Notes: generated by a model not told the origin, from the sequence alone. 64,000 nt of DNA from Streptococcus sanguinis (GCF_019929225.1 NZ_JAHZPA010000001.1:576805-640804); one strand, 5' to 3'; shown: positions 33,048 to 41,553, counted from the stretch's first letter. Numbers and translations are program-made.

Positions 33048-33072
33048 TTTATAATTATAATTATATAAATAA
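33046..33072 (+). repeat. AT-rich repeat downstream of the ParB-like gene
   Basis: Alternating TTATAATTATAATTATATAA after the ParB-like gene. Same composition as the two other arrays; possibly a third binding site. Confidence 0.4.
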
Positions 33073-33090
33073 TAAAAGGAGAACTAACAT

Positions 33091-33453
33091 ATGAACTATT
33101 CACAACGCAATGAAAGACTTATTGAAGTTACAAATAACGAGAGTTTAAGTCGAAAAATTGTGGCTGAGTCAAACGAACGAGAACTAGATGTCTTAGACTT
33201 GGCTCTACAAGAGCCAGAGAATAAACTCCTATTTATTGGTTCAACTGATTACTACAGTATATGTAGAATTAATAAAGAATCTCAAGCATCTTCCAAAGTA
33301 ATTGTCCTGGACTATATATCAGGTATGAGCCCGATGAATTGGGGCGAGAAATTATACAAAGAGGCAGTTCAAAAATATGGACTAGATGGTTACTCCCTCT
33401 ACATGAGAAATACTCTGGCAGGACGTGACGAAGTACTCCCTTTAGACTTTTAA
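33091..33453 (+). CDS. Element protein of unknown function
   Basis: 120 residues, soluble, no recognisable domain (RNERLIEVTNNESLSRKIV, DYISGMSPMNWGEKLYKEAVQKYGLDGYSLYM). GGAG precedes the ATG by about 9 bases. It follows the partition genes and is closed by a terminator, so it may belong to the same operon. Confidence 0.6.
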   Translation: MNYSQRNERLIEVTNNESLSRKIVAESNERELDVLDLALQEPENKLLFIGSTDYYSICRINKESQASSKVIVLDYISGMSPMNWGEKLYKEAVQKYGLDGYSLYMRNTLAGRDEVLPLDF

Positions 33454-33501
33454 CCCTGACTTATAAAGCAATATTCTAGTCATAATCAAAAAATATCTTC
33501 T

Positions 33502-33528
33502 GGCCTTTCTAACTGAAAGGTCTTTTTT
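33502..33528 (+). terminator. Terminator after the partition region
   Basis: GGCCTTTC / GAAAGGTC hairpin with a five-base loop and six T. Confidence 0.8.
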
Positions 33529-33625
33529 GTCATTTCCGGGATAAAAAATGACATTTCAGAGGAGCGCTGCTGCAAATTATTTAGTACATGTTAAACTTTT
33601 ATTATCAGCTGAAGGAGGAAAGGAA

Positions 33626-33745
33626 ATGCTAAGAAAATTTAAAAAATGGCATAAAAAATATTTTGGAGTTGGTAGTACCTTTTATCGTAAAATAGCCCAC
33701 TTTGAAAGCTGGCTATATGATGCGATTGTTTCCAAACTATTCTAA
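33626..33745 (+). CDS. Small cationic peptide
   Basis: 39 residues, MLRKFKKWHKKYFGVGSTFY..., with a net positive charge and aromatic residues spaced so that an amphipathic helix is possible. GAAGGAGGAAAGGA lies just before the ATG, a very strong ribosome binding site, whereas the longer reading frame starting at 33548 has none. It could be a toxin or signal peptide; nothing proves that. Confidence 0.5.
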   Translation: MLRKFKKWHKKYFGVGSTFYRKIAHFESWLYDAIVSKLF

Positions 33746-33766
33746 AGTTTGTGTTATACTGGTTGT

Positions 33767-33824
33767 GAGGTGGTAACCCTAACAACTATCTCTTGCCTGG
33801 CCTGTTGGTCAGGCTCTTTTTTAT
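33767..33824 (+). ncRNA. Short RNA next to the cationic peptide gene
   Basis: TGTTATACT (33752-33760) is an extended -10 and predicts a start near 33767. GCCTGGCC / GGTCAGGC (33795-33814) followed by TCTTTTTT is a strong terminator. The product of about 58 bases contains no gene. Unknown RNA; partner to the peptide gene is possible. Confidence 0.45.
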
Positions 33825-33890
33825 CATGGACTTGAAAATTTTACCAAAAAACAATAATATAATACCTAAGTTTTAGAAAGGGGTTAGCTT

Positions 33891-35270
33891 ATGGGTGTGA
33901 CTGTCCTGGATGAAAGAAAATTTTTAGCAGATTTGAGAAAGCAGAATGAAGAAGCCTTCCTGAAGGCTGTAACTCGATATGATGATCAGGTAGCTCCATC
34001 TATGCGTGCCAGGGGCTATAAATTGAAAAATAGATCAGCTCGTACAGTTGCTTTTATCTTTGGGGAAATTTGCTTTGAAAGAAACCGTTGGTACAAAAAG
34101 GGAACCTGCAAGGTGCCAGTGGATGAATGGCTTGGACTTGAGAAACACAGCCGTTTCAGCATGGAGCTGATTTATCAAATTAACCAGATTTCAACGTGCA
34201 CCACTTACCGCAAAACAGCTGATTTGATAGAGTTCATGACTGGTATCAATCTAACAAAAGATACTGTTCTGAAGGCTGTTAAGCGTGCTGCAGCGCTTAA
34301 GAAGGAGCAAGAAGAATATGACCTCTTGTCTCTTCCGGAAGTTACAGAGGAAAACAAAAAAAGCCCTGAAAGGCTCTACATCGAGGGTGATGGAGTCTGG
34401 GTCAAAACAAGATCTAAACAAGGAGAGGAAGCCAAATATAGCAATATCTCTCATTATGTCGTCCATACAGGTAGCGAGCAGATCGGCCAGTCCAAACGCA
34501 GGCAGTTAAAAAATAAAAAGAACGTGCTTTCTTTATCTGGCAGCAAAGCCAAAGAGCAGGTATTAGATTACGTGCATCAGACCTATAAAACAGGAAAGGG
34601 AACAACCCTGATTACTAACTCTGATGGCGGTCCGGGTTATGGAGGCAGAGTTTTCAAGGATTTTGCGGCCGCTTTTAAAGTTCAAAGACATGAGCATTTC
34701 TGGGATCCGTACCATTTGCAGCAAGAGATAGAAAAGAATTATAAAGCGCAGCCAGAAGAGCTAAAAGAACTCTTGAAACAGGCTATTTATCAGCATGACT
34801 TTGACCTTCTTCAAACAGCCATCGACACGACAGAAAGTCTAATTGAGGACGAGGAAGAAACGGCTACTTTTCAGGACTTTGCTAGAAGGCTGAAGCGTAA
34901 TTTTAGTTATACAAAGCCTGCCTCACTTCGCAATCTCCCGAAGAAAGGAATTGGTGTGATGGAGTCGCAGCATAGGCGCCTTACTTACAGAATGAAAAAC
35001 CAGGGAATGATCTGGAGCCTAGAGGGGGCTGAGATTATGGCTAATATGATATTAGCTGTAGAAGAAGGAACCCTAAGAGAGTTGTTTTTCGGGGACTGGC
35101 GGAAAGCATCCCAAAAAATAAAAGGGTTAGATAAAGTTTCTGGAGGAAAAATAAGAAAATACATGAATCATTTGGATAGTCTAAAGCGGAATTTCCAGAT
35201 TGGAGAGGGAAGAAAGGCACATAAAGCTCGACGTCAAAGTCATAAAAAAGGTGCTACTATCCTAAGATAA
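33891..35270 (+). CDS. ISLre2/Mutator-like DDE transposase of the TnGBS type
   Basis: 459 residues. RGYKLKNRSARTVAFIFGEICFERNRWYKKG and the long segment with LYIEGDGVWVK (about 164-174), TNSDGGPGYGG (about 241-251), HEHFWDPYHL and KGIGVMESQHRRLTYRMKNQG (about 348-368) belong to the UPF0236/ISLre2 transposase family. TnGBS elements use a DDE enzyme of this kind to integrate. The two aspartates at about 168 and 244 and the late glutamate at about 354 are the candidate catalytic triad. AAAGGGG precedes the ATG. It is the last gene of the element. Confidence 0.92.
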   Translation: MGVTVLDERKFLADLRKQNEEAFLKAVTRYDDQVAPSMRARGYKLKNRSARTVAFIFGEICFERNRWYKKGTCKVPVDEWLGLEKHSRFSMELIYQINQISTCTTYRKTADLIEFMTGINLTKDTVLKAVKRAAALKKEQEEYDLLSLPEVTEENKKSPERLYIEGDGVWVKTRSKQGEEAKYSNISHYVVHTGSEQIGQSKRRQLKNKKNVLSLSGSKAKEQVLDYVHQTYKTGKGTTLITNSDGGPGYGGRVFKDFAAAFKVQRHEHFWDPYHLQQEIEKNYKAQPEELKELLKQAIYQHDFDLLQTAIDTTESLIEDEEETATFQDFARRLKRNFSYTKPASLRNLPKKGIGVMESQHRRLTYRMKNQGMIWSLEGAEIMANMILAVEEGTLRELFFGDWRKASQKIKGLDKVSGGKIRKYMNHLDSLKRNFQIGEGRKAHKARRQSHKKGATILR

Positions 35271-35344
35271 TCAAACAGTCCTGTATAGTTCTTCTGGGGT
35301 TGAAAACTCTAGGGTTTATTTGACATGCCGTCATCATTTTTCTG

Positions 35345-35373
35345 TTGACACCGCTTGAAATTAGTTGTATAAT
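35345..35373 (+). promoter_or_regulatory. Consensus sigma-A promoter next to the element end
   Basis: TTGACA, exactly 17 bases, TATAAT, a near-perfect promoter. TnGBS elements insert 15-17 bp upstream of such -35 boxes, so the right end of the element probably lies at about 35328-35330. Confidence 0.7.
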
Positions 35374-35379
35374 TATAGC

Positions 35380-35455
35380 AATAAAACAAAAAGAGGCAGG
35401 TGCGCTAACACCTACCTCGCCGAGTAAAACAACAGACACTTGTTATACTCAGTCT
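35380..35455 (-). ncRNA. Short RNA locus at a convergent hairpin
   Basis: On the minus strand TTGACA-17-TATCAT (35462-35490) would start an RNA at about 35455 that ends at the hairpin GAGG.AGGTG / CACCTgCCTC (35393-35418) followed by TTTTTGTTTT. The plus-strand promoter at 35345-35373 points at the same hairpin from the other side. This is the layout of Fst/par-type RNA loci with a bidirectional terminator. No intact toxin gene is seen; a remnant may have been cut by insertion. Confidence 0.4.
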
Positions 35456-35593
35456 TAAAACATGATAACAACAAAAATCAGAAATGTCAAGGACTGGATA
35501 AGATAAGTGTAAACTAATTTCTCATTGTCCTCAAAATTTCTGTTATTTTTTATCTTCTCAAAAATTGAGACACATACTTTTAGATTAAATACC

Positions 35594-35623
35594 TTGACAA
35601 AGTGTTGAAAGATAGGGTAAACT
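35594..35623 (+). promoter_or_regulatory. Promoter of the asd-type RNA
   Basis: TTGACA, an 18-base spacer and TAAACT. Confidence 0.6.
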
Positions 35624-35629
35624 AGACTT

Positions 35630-35782
35630 CATGCGATGAGTCGATTGGCTCTTAAGAGCCTTTTGCGCTGAGGAGGTCTACATTCAATTGTAACGCAGGA
35701 GCGGACCTTGAGCAGTTGTGTGAACTAGCTGTTCTCATCGAAAGATGCCTCGAATCCCCAGTCTACGGATTGGGGATTTTTC
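35630..35782 (+). ncRNA. asd-type structured RNA upstream of asd
   Basis: About 150 bases from the promoter to a strong terminator (AATCCCCA / TGGGGATT plus five T, 35753-35782). It contains GGCTCTTAAGAGCC, GAGGAGGTC and GGAGCGGACC segments that can pair. The asd RNA motif described for streptococci sits upstream of asd and may be a free small RNA; position and length agree, but the match was made from memory, without a covariance model. Confidence 0.6.
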
Positions 35783-35786
35783 TATG

Positions 35787-36163
35787 TCTCTTAGAGAGGC
35801 AAGACGGTTAGTCGCAGCCAATCTTAGAGATATTGATACTGAGACGGCCTATGTCGTGAGTGCTATTGCTCTTGATGAAACAACTTCGCAGAAGACAGTT
35901 GAGTCGTAGAGCAATGGATGCAGTTTTGTTCGTGAGAACAAAATCTGTAAACCTTGAAACTTCTCTTAGAGTGGCAAGACCATTAGTCGCAGCCAGGCAT
36001 AGAGACATTGATACTGAGACGATTGGCGTCGTGAGTGCTATTGCTCTTGACGAAGCGATTCCGCAGGAGGAAATTGAGTCATAGAGCAATGGATGCAGTT
36101 TTGTTCGTGAGAACAAAATCTGTAAACCTTGAAGGTTCTCATAGAGAGGCATGAGTGTTAGTG
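35787..36163 (+). repeat. 175-bp tandem repeat, two copies and a partial third
   Basis: Copies start at 35787 and 35962 with exactly 175 bases between them, and a third begins at 36137 and stops after about 27 bases. Each copy holds TTTTGTTC-GTGA-GAACAAAA, a perfect hairpin with a GNRA-type loop, and ATTGCTCT / AGAGCAAT, which can close an outer stem. The segment lies between the asd-type RNA terminator and the asd promoter and codes for no plausible protein. Confidence 0.85.
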
Positions 36164-36203
36164 TTGTTTATCAAAATATCGCACTTATATTCTTCAGAAA
36201 TAT

Positions 36204-36231
36204 TTGCATTTTTCCCTAAAAATAGTATAAT
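36204..36231 (+). promoter_or_regulatory. asd promoter
   Basis: TTGCAT, a 16-base spacer and TATAAT. Confidence 0.6.
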
Positions 36232-36243
36232 ACTAACAATAAA

Positions 36244-36258
36244 AATTTTTTGAAAATT
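36244..36258 (+). promoter_or_regulatory. CodY box before asd
   Basis: AATTTTTTGAAAATT matches AATTTTCWGAAAATT at 14 of 15 positions. It lies just after the predicted transcription start and 16 bases before the asd ATG, a position suited to repression by CodY. Confidence 0.65.
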
Positions 36259-36273
36259 CAGAGAGGTTATCGC

Positions 36274-37350
36274 ATGGGATATACAGTTGCTGTAGTAGGT
36301 GCCACTGGTGCCGTTGGATCTCAAATGATTAAAATGCTGGAAGAATCTAGCCTTCCAATTGATAAAATACGCTATCTGGCGTCTGCTCGTTCAGCTGGAA
36401 AAGTTCTCCAGTTCAAAGGACAAGATATTACTATCGAAGAGACGACTGAGACGGTTTTTGAAGGTGTAGATATTGCTCTCTTCTCAGCTGGAGGTTCTAC
36501 CTCAGCAAAATTCGCTCCTTACGCAGTTAAAGCGGGATCGGTGGTGGTCGATAACACCTCTTATTTCCGTCAAAATCCTGATGTTCCTCTGGTTGTTCCA
36601 GAAGTCAACGCCCATGCCTTAGATCAGCACAAGGGAATTATCGCTTGCCCTAATTGCTCGACAATTCAGATGATGGTGGCTTTAGAGCCTGTTCGTCAGC
36701 AATGGGGGCTGGAGCGTATCATTGTGTCTACCTATCAAGCAGTTTCTGGTGCAGGTATGGGAGCCATTCTTGAAACCCAAGCTCAATTACGCTCTGTTAT
36801 CAATGATGGTGTAAATCCTAAGGATGCGGAAGCCAATATCCTGCCATGTGGTGGTGATAAAAAACACTATCCTATTGCCTTTAATGCCTTACCTCAGATT
36901 GATGTCTTTACAGATAACGACTATACTTACGAAGAGATGAAGATGACTAAGGAAACTAAGAAAATCATGGAAGATGATTCTATTGCTGTTTCTGCGACTT
37001 GTGTTCGTCTTCCAATTTTGTCTGCTCACTCGGAGTCTGTTTACATCGAGACTAAGGAAGTGGCACCTATTGACCAGGTAAAAGCAGCAATCGCAGCTTT
37101 CCCAGGTGCTGTTCTGGAGGATGATGTAGCTCATCAAGTTTATCCGCAAGCAATCAATGCGGTTGGCAAGAAAGAAACCTTTGTTGGCCGGATTCGTAAG
37201 GATCTTGATGCAGAAAAAGGAATTCATATGTGGGTTGTTTCAGACAATCTTCTTAAAGGAGCAGCTTGGAATTCTGTTCAAATCGCAGAGACACTGCATG
37301 AGCGTGGTTTAGTTCATCCGACAGCAGAAGTTGTTTTTGAATTAAAATAA
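36274..37350 (+). CDS. asd: Aspartate-semialdehyde dehydrogenase
   Basis: Reduces aspartyl phosphate to aspartate semialdehyde for lysine, diaminopimelate, threonine and methionine. The nucleotide-binding start [11 protein letters not shown] (about 4-14) and the active-site cysteine in [11 protein letters not shown] (about 127-137) are clear. ATG 36274 follows GAGAGG; 358 residues is the family length. dapA follows after a terminator-like hairpin, so the pair forms the entry to lysine synthesis. Confidence 0.96.
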   Translation: MGYTVAVVGATGAVGSQMIKMLEESSLPIDKIRYLASARSAGKVLQFKGQDITIEETTETVFEGVDIALFSAGGSTSAKFAPYAVKAGSVVVDNTSYFRQNPDVPLVVPEVNAHALDQHKGIIACPNCSTIQMMVALEPVRQQWGLERIIVSTYQAVSGAGMGAILETQAQLRSVINDGVNPKDAEANILPCGGDKKHYPIAFNALPQIDVFTDNDYTYEEMKMTKETKKIMEDDSIAVSATCVRLPILSAHSESVYIETKEVAPIDQVKAAIAAFPGAVLEDDVAHQVYPQAINAVGKKETFVGRIRKDLDAEKGIHMWVVSDNLLKGAAWNSVQIAETLHERGLVHPTAEVVFELK

Positions 37351-37375
37351 AGTGACCAAGGAAACTTGACAACAC

Positions 37376-37409
37376 AGGGTTGAATAATCGTTCTTTCAAC
37401 CCTCTTTTC
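37376..37409 (+). terminator. Hairpin between asd and dapA
   Basis: AGGGTTGAA / TTCAACCCT with a 10-base loop followed by CTTTT. Downstream CGTATAAAG may be a weak -10 for dapA. Confidence 0.65.
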
Positions 37410-37429
37410 GTATAAAGAGAGGTAAGTTT

Positions 37430-38365
37430 ATGGCGTATGCGGATCTGAAAAACTGTAAAATCATCACAGCTTTTATCACACCTTTTCATGAAGATGGTTC
37501 CATCAATTTCGAAGCTATTCCAGACTTGATTGAGCACCTTTTGGCGCATCATACAGATGGGATTTTGTTAGCTGGAACAACTGCTGAAAGTCCAACTTTA
37601 ACTCACGATGAAGAGTTGGAATTATTTGCGGCAGTTCAAAAAGTTGTCAAGGGGCGTGTCCCTTTGATTGCGGGTGTTGGTACCAATGAAACGCGTGACT
37701 CTATCGAATTCGTCAAAGAAGTAGATGAATTTGGTGGTTTTGCTGCTGGCCTTGCCATTGTTCCCTATTACAACAAACCTTCACAGGAAGGGATGTATCA
37801 GCACTTTAAAGCCATTGCGGATGCTTCAAACCTGCCTATCATTATCTACAATATACCTGGCCGGGTAGTAGTTGAGATGACGCCTGAGACTATGCTGAGG
37901 TTGGCAGAACATCCAAATATTATCGGCGTTAAAGAATGTACCAGTCTGGCGAATATGGCCTATCTGATTGAGCATCGGCCAGAGGAGTTTCTGATTTACA
38001 CTGGTGAGGATGGCGATGCCTTTCATGCTATGAATCTGGGGGCTGATGGTGTTATTTCAGTTGCTTCTCACACAAACGGTGATGAAATGTTTGAAATGCT
38101 TGATGCTATTGAGCACAATGACATCAAAAAAGCAGCAGCTATCCAACGGAAATTCATCCCTAAAGTCAATGCACTCTTCTCTTACCCAAGCCCTGCCCCA
38201 GTCAAAGCTGTACTTAATTACTTGGGCTTTGCAGCTGGTCCAACTCGCTTACCGCTTGTGCCTGCACCCGAAGAAGATGCTAAACGCATTATTAAGGTTG
38301 TGGTTGATGGTGACTATCAAGCGACCAAAGAGACTGTTAAAGGCGTCCTGAGACCGGATTATTGA
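37430..38365 (+). CDS. dapA: 4-hydroxy-tetrahydrodipicolinate synthase
   Basis: Condenses pyruvate with aspartate semialdehyde, the first committed step of lysine and diaminopimelate synthesis. A TIM-barrel of 311 residues with [12 protein letters not shown] near the N-terminus, the catalytic tyrosine in IIYNIPGR and the Schiff-base lysine in IGVKECT (about 168). GAGAGG precedes the ATG. Cytoplasmic; partner of asd next door. Confidence 0.96.
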
Positions 38366-38393
38366 TTGATCATATTGAAAAAAATATTTCTAG

Positions 38394-38421
38394 AAAGGAT
38401 TGCCCAGAGTAGTCCTTTTTT
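38394..38421 (+). terminator. dapA terminator
   Basis: AAAGGATT / AGTCCTTTTTT with a nine-base loop. Confidence 0.75.
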
Positions 38422-38460
38422 ATATGGTCTTTTAAGGCTAAAGAAAAATGGAAGCTTCCT

Positions 38461-38489
38461 TTGAAAAATATTGGAAAAAATTATATAAT
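38461..38489 (+). promoter_or_regulatory. Promoter of the ATP-cone gene
   Basis: TTGAAA, a 17-base spacer and TATAAT, leaving a leader of about 115 bases with a TAGTCT / AGACTA pairing. Confidence 0.6.
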
Positions 38490-38610
38490 GTTAAGGTGTA
38501 GTCTAGCTTCCAGAATTCTTTTTGAGCAGACTATAGACAACTGGATTGGCAGCAGTCATGTTAGAGACTTACATTAGATTAGAAATATATAATATAAAAG
38601 GAGTTTTTTT

Positions 38611-38949
38611 ATGCAAGTTATTAAACGGAGTGGTGAGGTCGTAGAATTCGATCCAGATAAAATTTATCAAGCAGTTTTAAAGGCAGCACAGACTGTCTAT
38701 GTGTTGACAGATGATTTGCGTCAGAATTTAGCTCAGGTTACAAAGAAAGTCGTTCTGGATTTGGAAGAAGCTAAGGTTGAGCGTGCGACGATCAGCATGA
38801 TTCAGTCCATGGTTGAAAGCCGCCTCTTGGGTGCGGGTTATATTACTATTGCAGAGCATTATATTTCCTATCGCTTGCAGCGCGATTTAGAGCGCAATGG
38901 CTATGGAGATCATATTGCTGTGCATCTGCATTTTGAGCAAGTAAGATAA
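38611..38949 (+). CDS. Stand-alone ATP-cone protein
   Basis: 112 residues. IKRSGEVVEFDPDKIYQAVLKAA is the start of an ATP-cone, the nucleotide-sensing domain normally found at the N-terminus of ribonucleotide reductases or in NrdR. Here almost nothing follows the cone except a helical tail with RDLERNGYGDH. AAAAGGAG precedes the ATG. A regulatory or sensor role for nucleotide levels is an inference; no partner gene is nearby. Confidence 0.8.
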   Translation: MQVIKRSGEVVEFDPDKIYQAVLKAAQTVYVLTDDLRQNLAQVTKKVVLDLEEAKVERATISMIQSMVESRLLGAGYITIAEHYISYRLQRDLERNGYGDHIAVHLHFEQVR

Positions 38950-38955
38950 AGTTAG

Positions 38956-38979
38956 AAAGCCTGCTAGGGCTTTTTTTGC
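38956..38979 (+). terminator. Terminator of the ATP-cone gene
   Basis: AAGCC / GGGCTT hairpin with seven T. Confidence 0.7.
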
Positions 38980-39090
38980 TCTTGCGGTAGAGAGTATCAC
39001 TTTAGCATTCATCCGCTTAAATCCTAGAAATATGTTAAAATAGTTAAAGAAATAAAATTTTATCAATGATATTCGTTGAAAGGATAAATT

Positions 39091-39942
39091 ATGGCAACGA
39101 TTCAATGGTTTCCGGGGCATATGTCTAAGGCACGGAGACAGGTACAGGAGAATATTAAGTTTGTTGATTTTGTGACGATATTGGTTGATGCCAGGCTTCC
39201 TTTATCCAGTCAAAATCCTATGCTGACTAAGATTGTGGGCGATAAACCCAAGCTTTTGATTTTAAACAAGGCTGATTTGGCTGACCCTGTTCGTATCAAG
39301 GAATGGCAGAGCTATTTTGAAAGCCAGGGGATTCCGGCCTTGTCTATTAATTCCAAAGAGCAATCTGCTGTTAAAAAAGTAACAGACGCAGCTAAAAAGC
39401 TTATGGCTGATAAATTGGCGCGTCAGAAGGAGAGAGGAATTCGCATCGAAACCTTGCGTACCATGATAATCGGTATTCCCAATGCTGGCAAATCAACCCT
39501 CATGAATCGCTTAGCTGGTAAGAAAATCGCTGTTGTAGGGAATAAGCCGGGTGTGACCAAGGGGCAGCAATGGCTCAAGTCAAATAAAGACTTGGAAATC
39601 TTGGATACACCAGGGATTCTCTGGCCTAAGTTTGAAGATGAGATTGTTGCTCTCAAGCTTGCCCTGACTGGAGCTATTAAGGATAATCTGTTGCCTATGG
39701 ATGAGGTGACGATTTTTGGCCTCAATTACTTTAAGGAGCATTATCCTGAAGAGCTGACAGCACGCTTCAAGCTGCTGGATCTAAGTCAGGAAGCACCTGA
39801 TATGATTATGGATATGACTCAAAAACTCGGCTTCCGCGATGACTACGATCGTTTTTACAGCCTTTTCGTCAAAGATGTTCGCGATGGCAAGTTAGGCCGT
39901 TATTGTCTGGATATGGTTGGTGAACTAGATGGCAACGATTAA
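39091..39942 (+). CDS. rbgA: Ribosome biogenesis GTPase RbgA (YlqF)
   Basis: A circularly permuted GTPase: NKADLAD (G4, about 59) comes before GIPNAGKST (G1, about 128-136) and DTPGILWP (G3, about 171). It assists late assembly of the 50S subunit. 283 residues match the family. AAGGATAAATT precedes the ATG. Its 3' end overlaps rnhB by 14 bases, so the two are cotranscribed. Confidence 0.95.
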   Translation: MATIQWFPGHMSKARRQVQENIKFVDFVTILVDARLPLSSQNPMLTKIVGDKPKLLILNKADLADPVRIKEWQSYFESQGIPALSINSKEQSAVKKVTDAAKKLMADKLARQKERGIRIETLRTMIIGIPNAGKSTLMNRLAGKKIAVVGNKPGVTKGQQWLKSNKDLEILDTPGILWPKFEDEIVALKLALTGAIKDNLLPMDEVTIFGLNYFKEHYPEELTARFKLLDLSQEAPDMIMDMTQKLGFRDDYDRFYSLFVKDVRDGKLGRYCLDMVGELDGND

Positions 39943-40693
39943 AGAAATCCAGCAACGTTTAGAGTTAGTGACTGATTTGGCTGATCCTTTTCTTGCAGAA
40001 GCAGCTAATGACCAGCGGAGCGGAGTTCAAAAGGCGATTGAAAAGCGTAAAAGAGCCATTCATGCGGAGTTAGACGAGGAACTGCGTCTGGAGCAGATGT
40101 TACGTTATGAAAAAGACCTTTATCAAGCTGGCTATCAGGCGATTGCTGGGATTGATGAAGTCGGTCGTGGTCCTCTAGCTGGACCTGTTGTTGCTGCAGC
40201 TGTTATCTTACCTCCAGGATGTAAGATTAAGGGGCTCAACGACAGCAAGAAGATACCCAAGAAAAAGCACCAAGATATCTATCAAGCAGTCATGGATAAA
40301 GCCTTGGCAGTCGGTGTTGGCCTGATAGACAATGAGATTATTGATCAAGTCAATATCTACGAAGCGACCAAGCTTGCTATGAAAGAGGCTTTGTCTAAGC
40401 TTTGTCTCAAGCCAGATTATCTGCTGATTGATGCTATGAAGTTAGATATTGATATCCTACAAGAGTCCATCATCAAAGGAGATGCCAATTCTCTGTCTAT
40501 CGCAGCAGCCAGTATTGTGGCTAAAGTTACTCGAGATAAGCTGATGGCAGACTATGACAAGAAATTTCCTGGCTATGATTTTTCGCAAAATGCAGGTTAT
40601 GGAACTAAGAGCCATTTGCAGGGATTGGAGCGACACGGCGTAACTCCTATTCATCGCAAGACATTTGAACCTGTAAAATCAATGTGCGAATAA
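39929..40693 (+). CDS. rnhB: Ribonuclease HII
   Basis: Degrades RNA in RNA-DNA hybrids and removes misincorporated ribonucleotides. 254 residues with an N-terminal helical extension (about 1-65) usual for streptococci, then [15 protein letters not shown] (about 70-85), LIDAM, and SIVAKVTRD, which together carry the acidic active-site residues. Coupled to rbgA by overlap. Confidence 0.95.
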   Translation: MATIKEIQQRLELVTDLADPFLAEAANDQRSGVQKAIEKRKRAIHAELDEELRLEQMLRYEKDLYQAGYQAIAGIDEVGRGPLAGPVVAAAVILPPGCKIKGLNDSKKIPKKKHQDIYQAVMDKALAVGVGLIDNEIIDQVNIYEATKLAMKEALSKLCLKPDYLLIDAMKLDIDILQESIIKGDANSLSIAAASIVAKVTRDKLMADYDKKFPGYDFSQNAGYGTKSHLQGLERHGVTPIHRKTFEPVKSMCE

Positions 40694-40710
40694 GCACGAA
40701 GAGGTGAGGC

Positions 40711-41553
40711 ATGCTTATCAGTAAAATCTTAAACAATAATGTGGTGATTTCTGAAGAAGACCAAGAAGAAGTTATTCTCATGGGACGAGGACTGGCCTTT
40801 GGTCGAAAAGTTGGCCAGAAGATTCCAGATGAGCTGATTGAGAAAAAGTATGTCTTGTCAGAAAATAGACGCCAGCTTCTGATGGAGTTGCCAGCAGAGG
40901 TCATGGAAATGTCGGATAAGATTATTTCTTTCGCAAGGAAGAAACTGCAGAAGAAGCTCAAAGACACTGCTTTTCTGGCGATGGCAGATCATATCCACGG
41001 AGTCTTGCTGCGCTTGGAAGATGATATTTATCTCAAGAATTTCCTCATATGGGATATTAAACGCTTTTTTCCTATCGAGTTTGAGGTTGGTCAGTTTGCA
41101 AAACAGCTTTTGAGCGCATATGTCAGCAAGGAACTTCCAGATGATGAAGCAGCATTTATGGCGCTGACCTTGGTCAATGCAGAGCTGGAAAATGGCGATG
41201 GAACTGCGCGAGATTTGACTATGATGATGGAGGAAATCATGACCATTGTCAAGTACAGTTTGGAAATTTCTTTAGACGAGGAAGACATCTACCTTGAGCG
41301 CTTCATGACCCATCTAAAATTTTTCTGTGAGCGAGTCCTGACTGATAGAGGCCACCGTGACCTAGAGGACAATGAAATGTTTGGCTTACTTAAATGTAAG
41401 TATCCCTTGGCTTATGAGACAACTAGGAAGATTGCTGAATTTTTAAAGCAAACCAGAAATTACCAAACATCAGAGGATGAACAACTGTACCTGACTATCC
41501 ATTTGTCACGCATGAAAAGGAGGATGATATGCAAAGCGAATACGAAAAAATGA
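40711..41553 (+). CDS. BglG/LicT-family transcription antiterminator
   Basis: 280 residues: an RNA-binding CAT domain (about 1-55, with KILNNNVVISEEDQEEVILMGRGLAFGRK) and two PRD domains with histidines in ADHIHGVL (about 99) and YLTIHLSRM (near the end). These proteins stabilise an antiterminator hairpin when the sugar is present and PTS phosphorylation is low. No RAT/terminator target lies next to it; the downstream gene is an acetyltransferase, so the regulated PTS is elsewhere. Its 3' end overlaps maa by 25 bases. Confidence 0.9.
   Translation: MLISKILNNNVVISEEDQEEVILMGRGLAFGRKVGQKIPDELIEKKYVLSENRRQLLMELPAEVMEMSDKIISFARKKLQKKLKDTAFLAMADHIHGVLLRLEDDIYLKNFLIWDIKRFFPIEFEVGQFAKQLLSAYVSKELPDDEAAFMALTLVNAELENGDGTARDLTMMMEEIMTIVKYSLEISLDEEDIYLERFMTHLKFFCERVLTDRGHRDLEDNEMFGLLKCKYPLAYETTRKIAEFLKQTRNYQTSEDEQLYLTIHLSRMKRRMICKANTKK

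Larger units (their letters stand above)
8845..35330 (+). mobile_element. TnGBS-like integrative and conjugative element (borders approximate)
   Basis: The segment carries a plasmid-type RepA_N initiator, ParA and ParB-like proteins, a resolvase, a type IV secretion operon, mobC plus MobP relaxase, and an ISLre2/Mutator-like DDE transposase at the right edge. This combination (plasmid replication, conjugation and a DDE transposase in place of a tyrosine or serine integrase) defines the TnGBS family of streptococci. TnGBS elements are known to insert about 15-17 bp upstream of the -35 of sigma-A promoters; a consensus promoter starts at 35345, 75 bp after the transposase stop, so the right end is placed near 35328-35330. 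The left end is placed just after the terminator at 8844 by gene content only. Target duplications and inverted termini were not identified. Confidence 0.75.

Noticed and set aside
33745-33891. Left inverted repeat of a separate ISLre2 insertion around the transposase
   Set aside because: No convincing match to the right-side sequence; the transposase is better seen as part of the element.
35257-35439. 60-residue minus-strand reading frame over the convergent hairpin
   Set aside because: It begins with GTG without ribosome binding site and reads through a terminator into the element end.
35630-35790. T-box or lysine riboswitch before asd
   Set aside because: The T-box AGGGUGGNACCGCG and the lysine-riboswitch core strings are absent, and a terminator plus a separate asd promoter follow.
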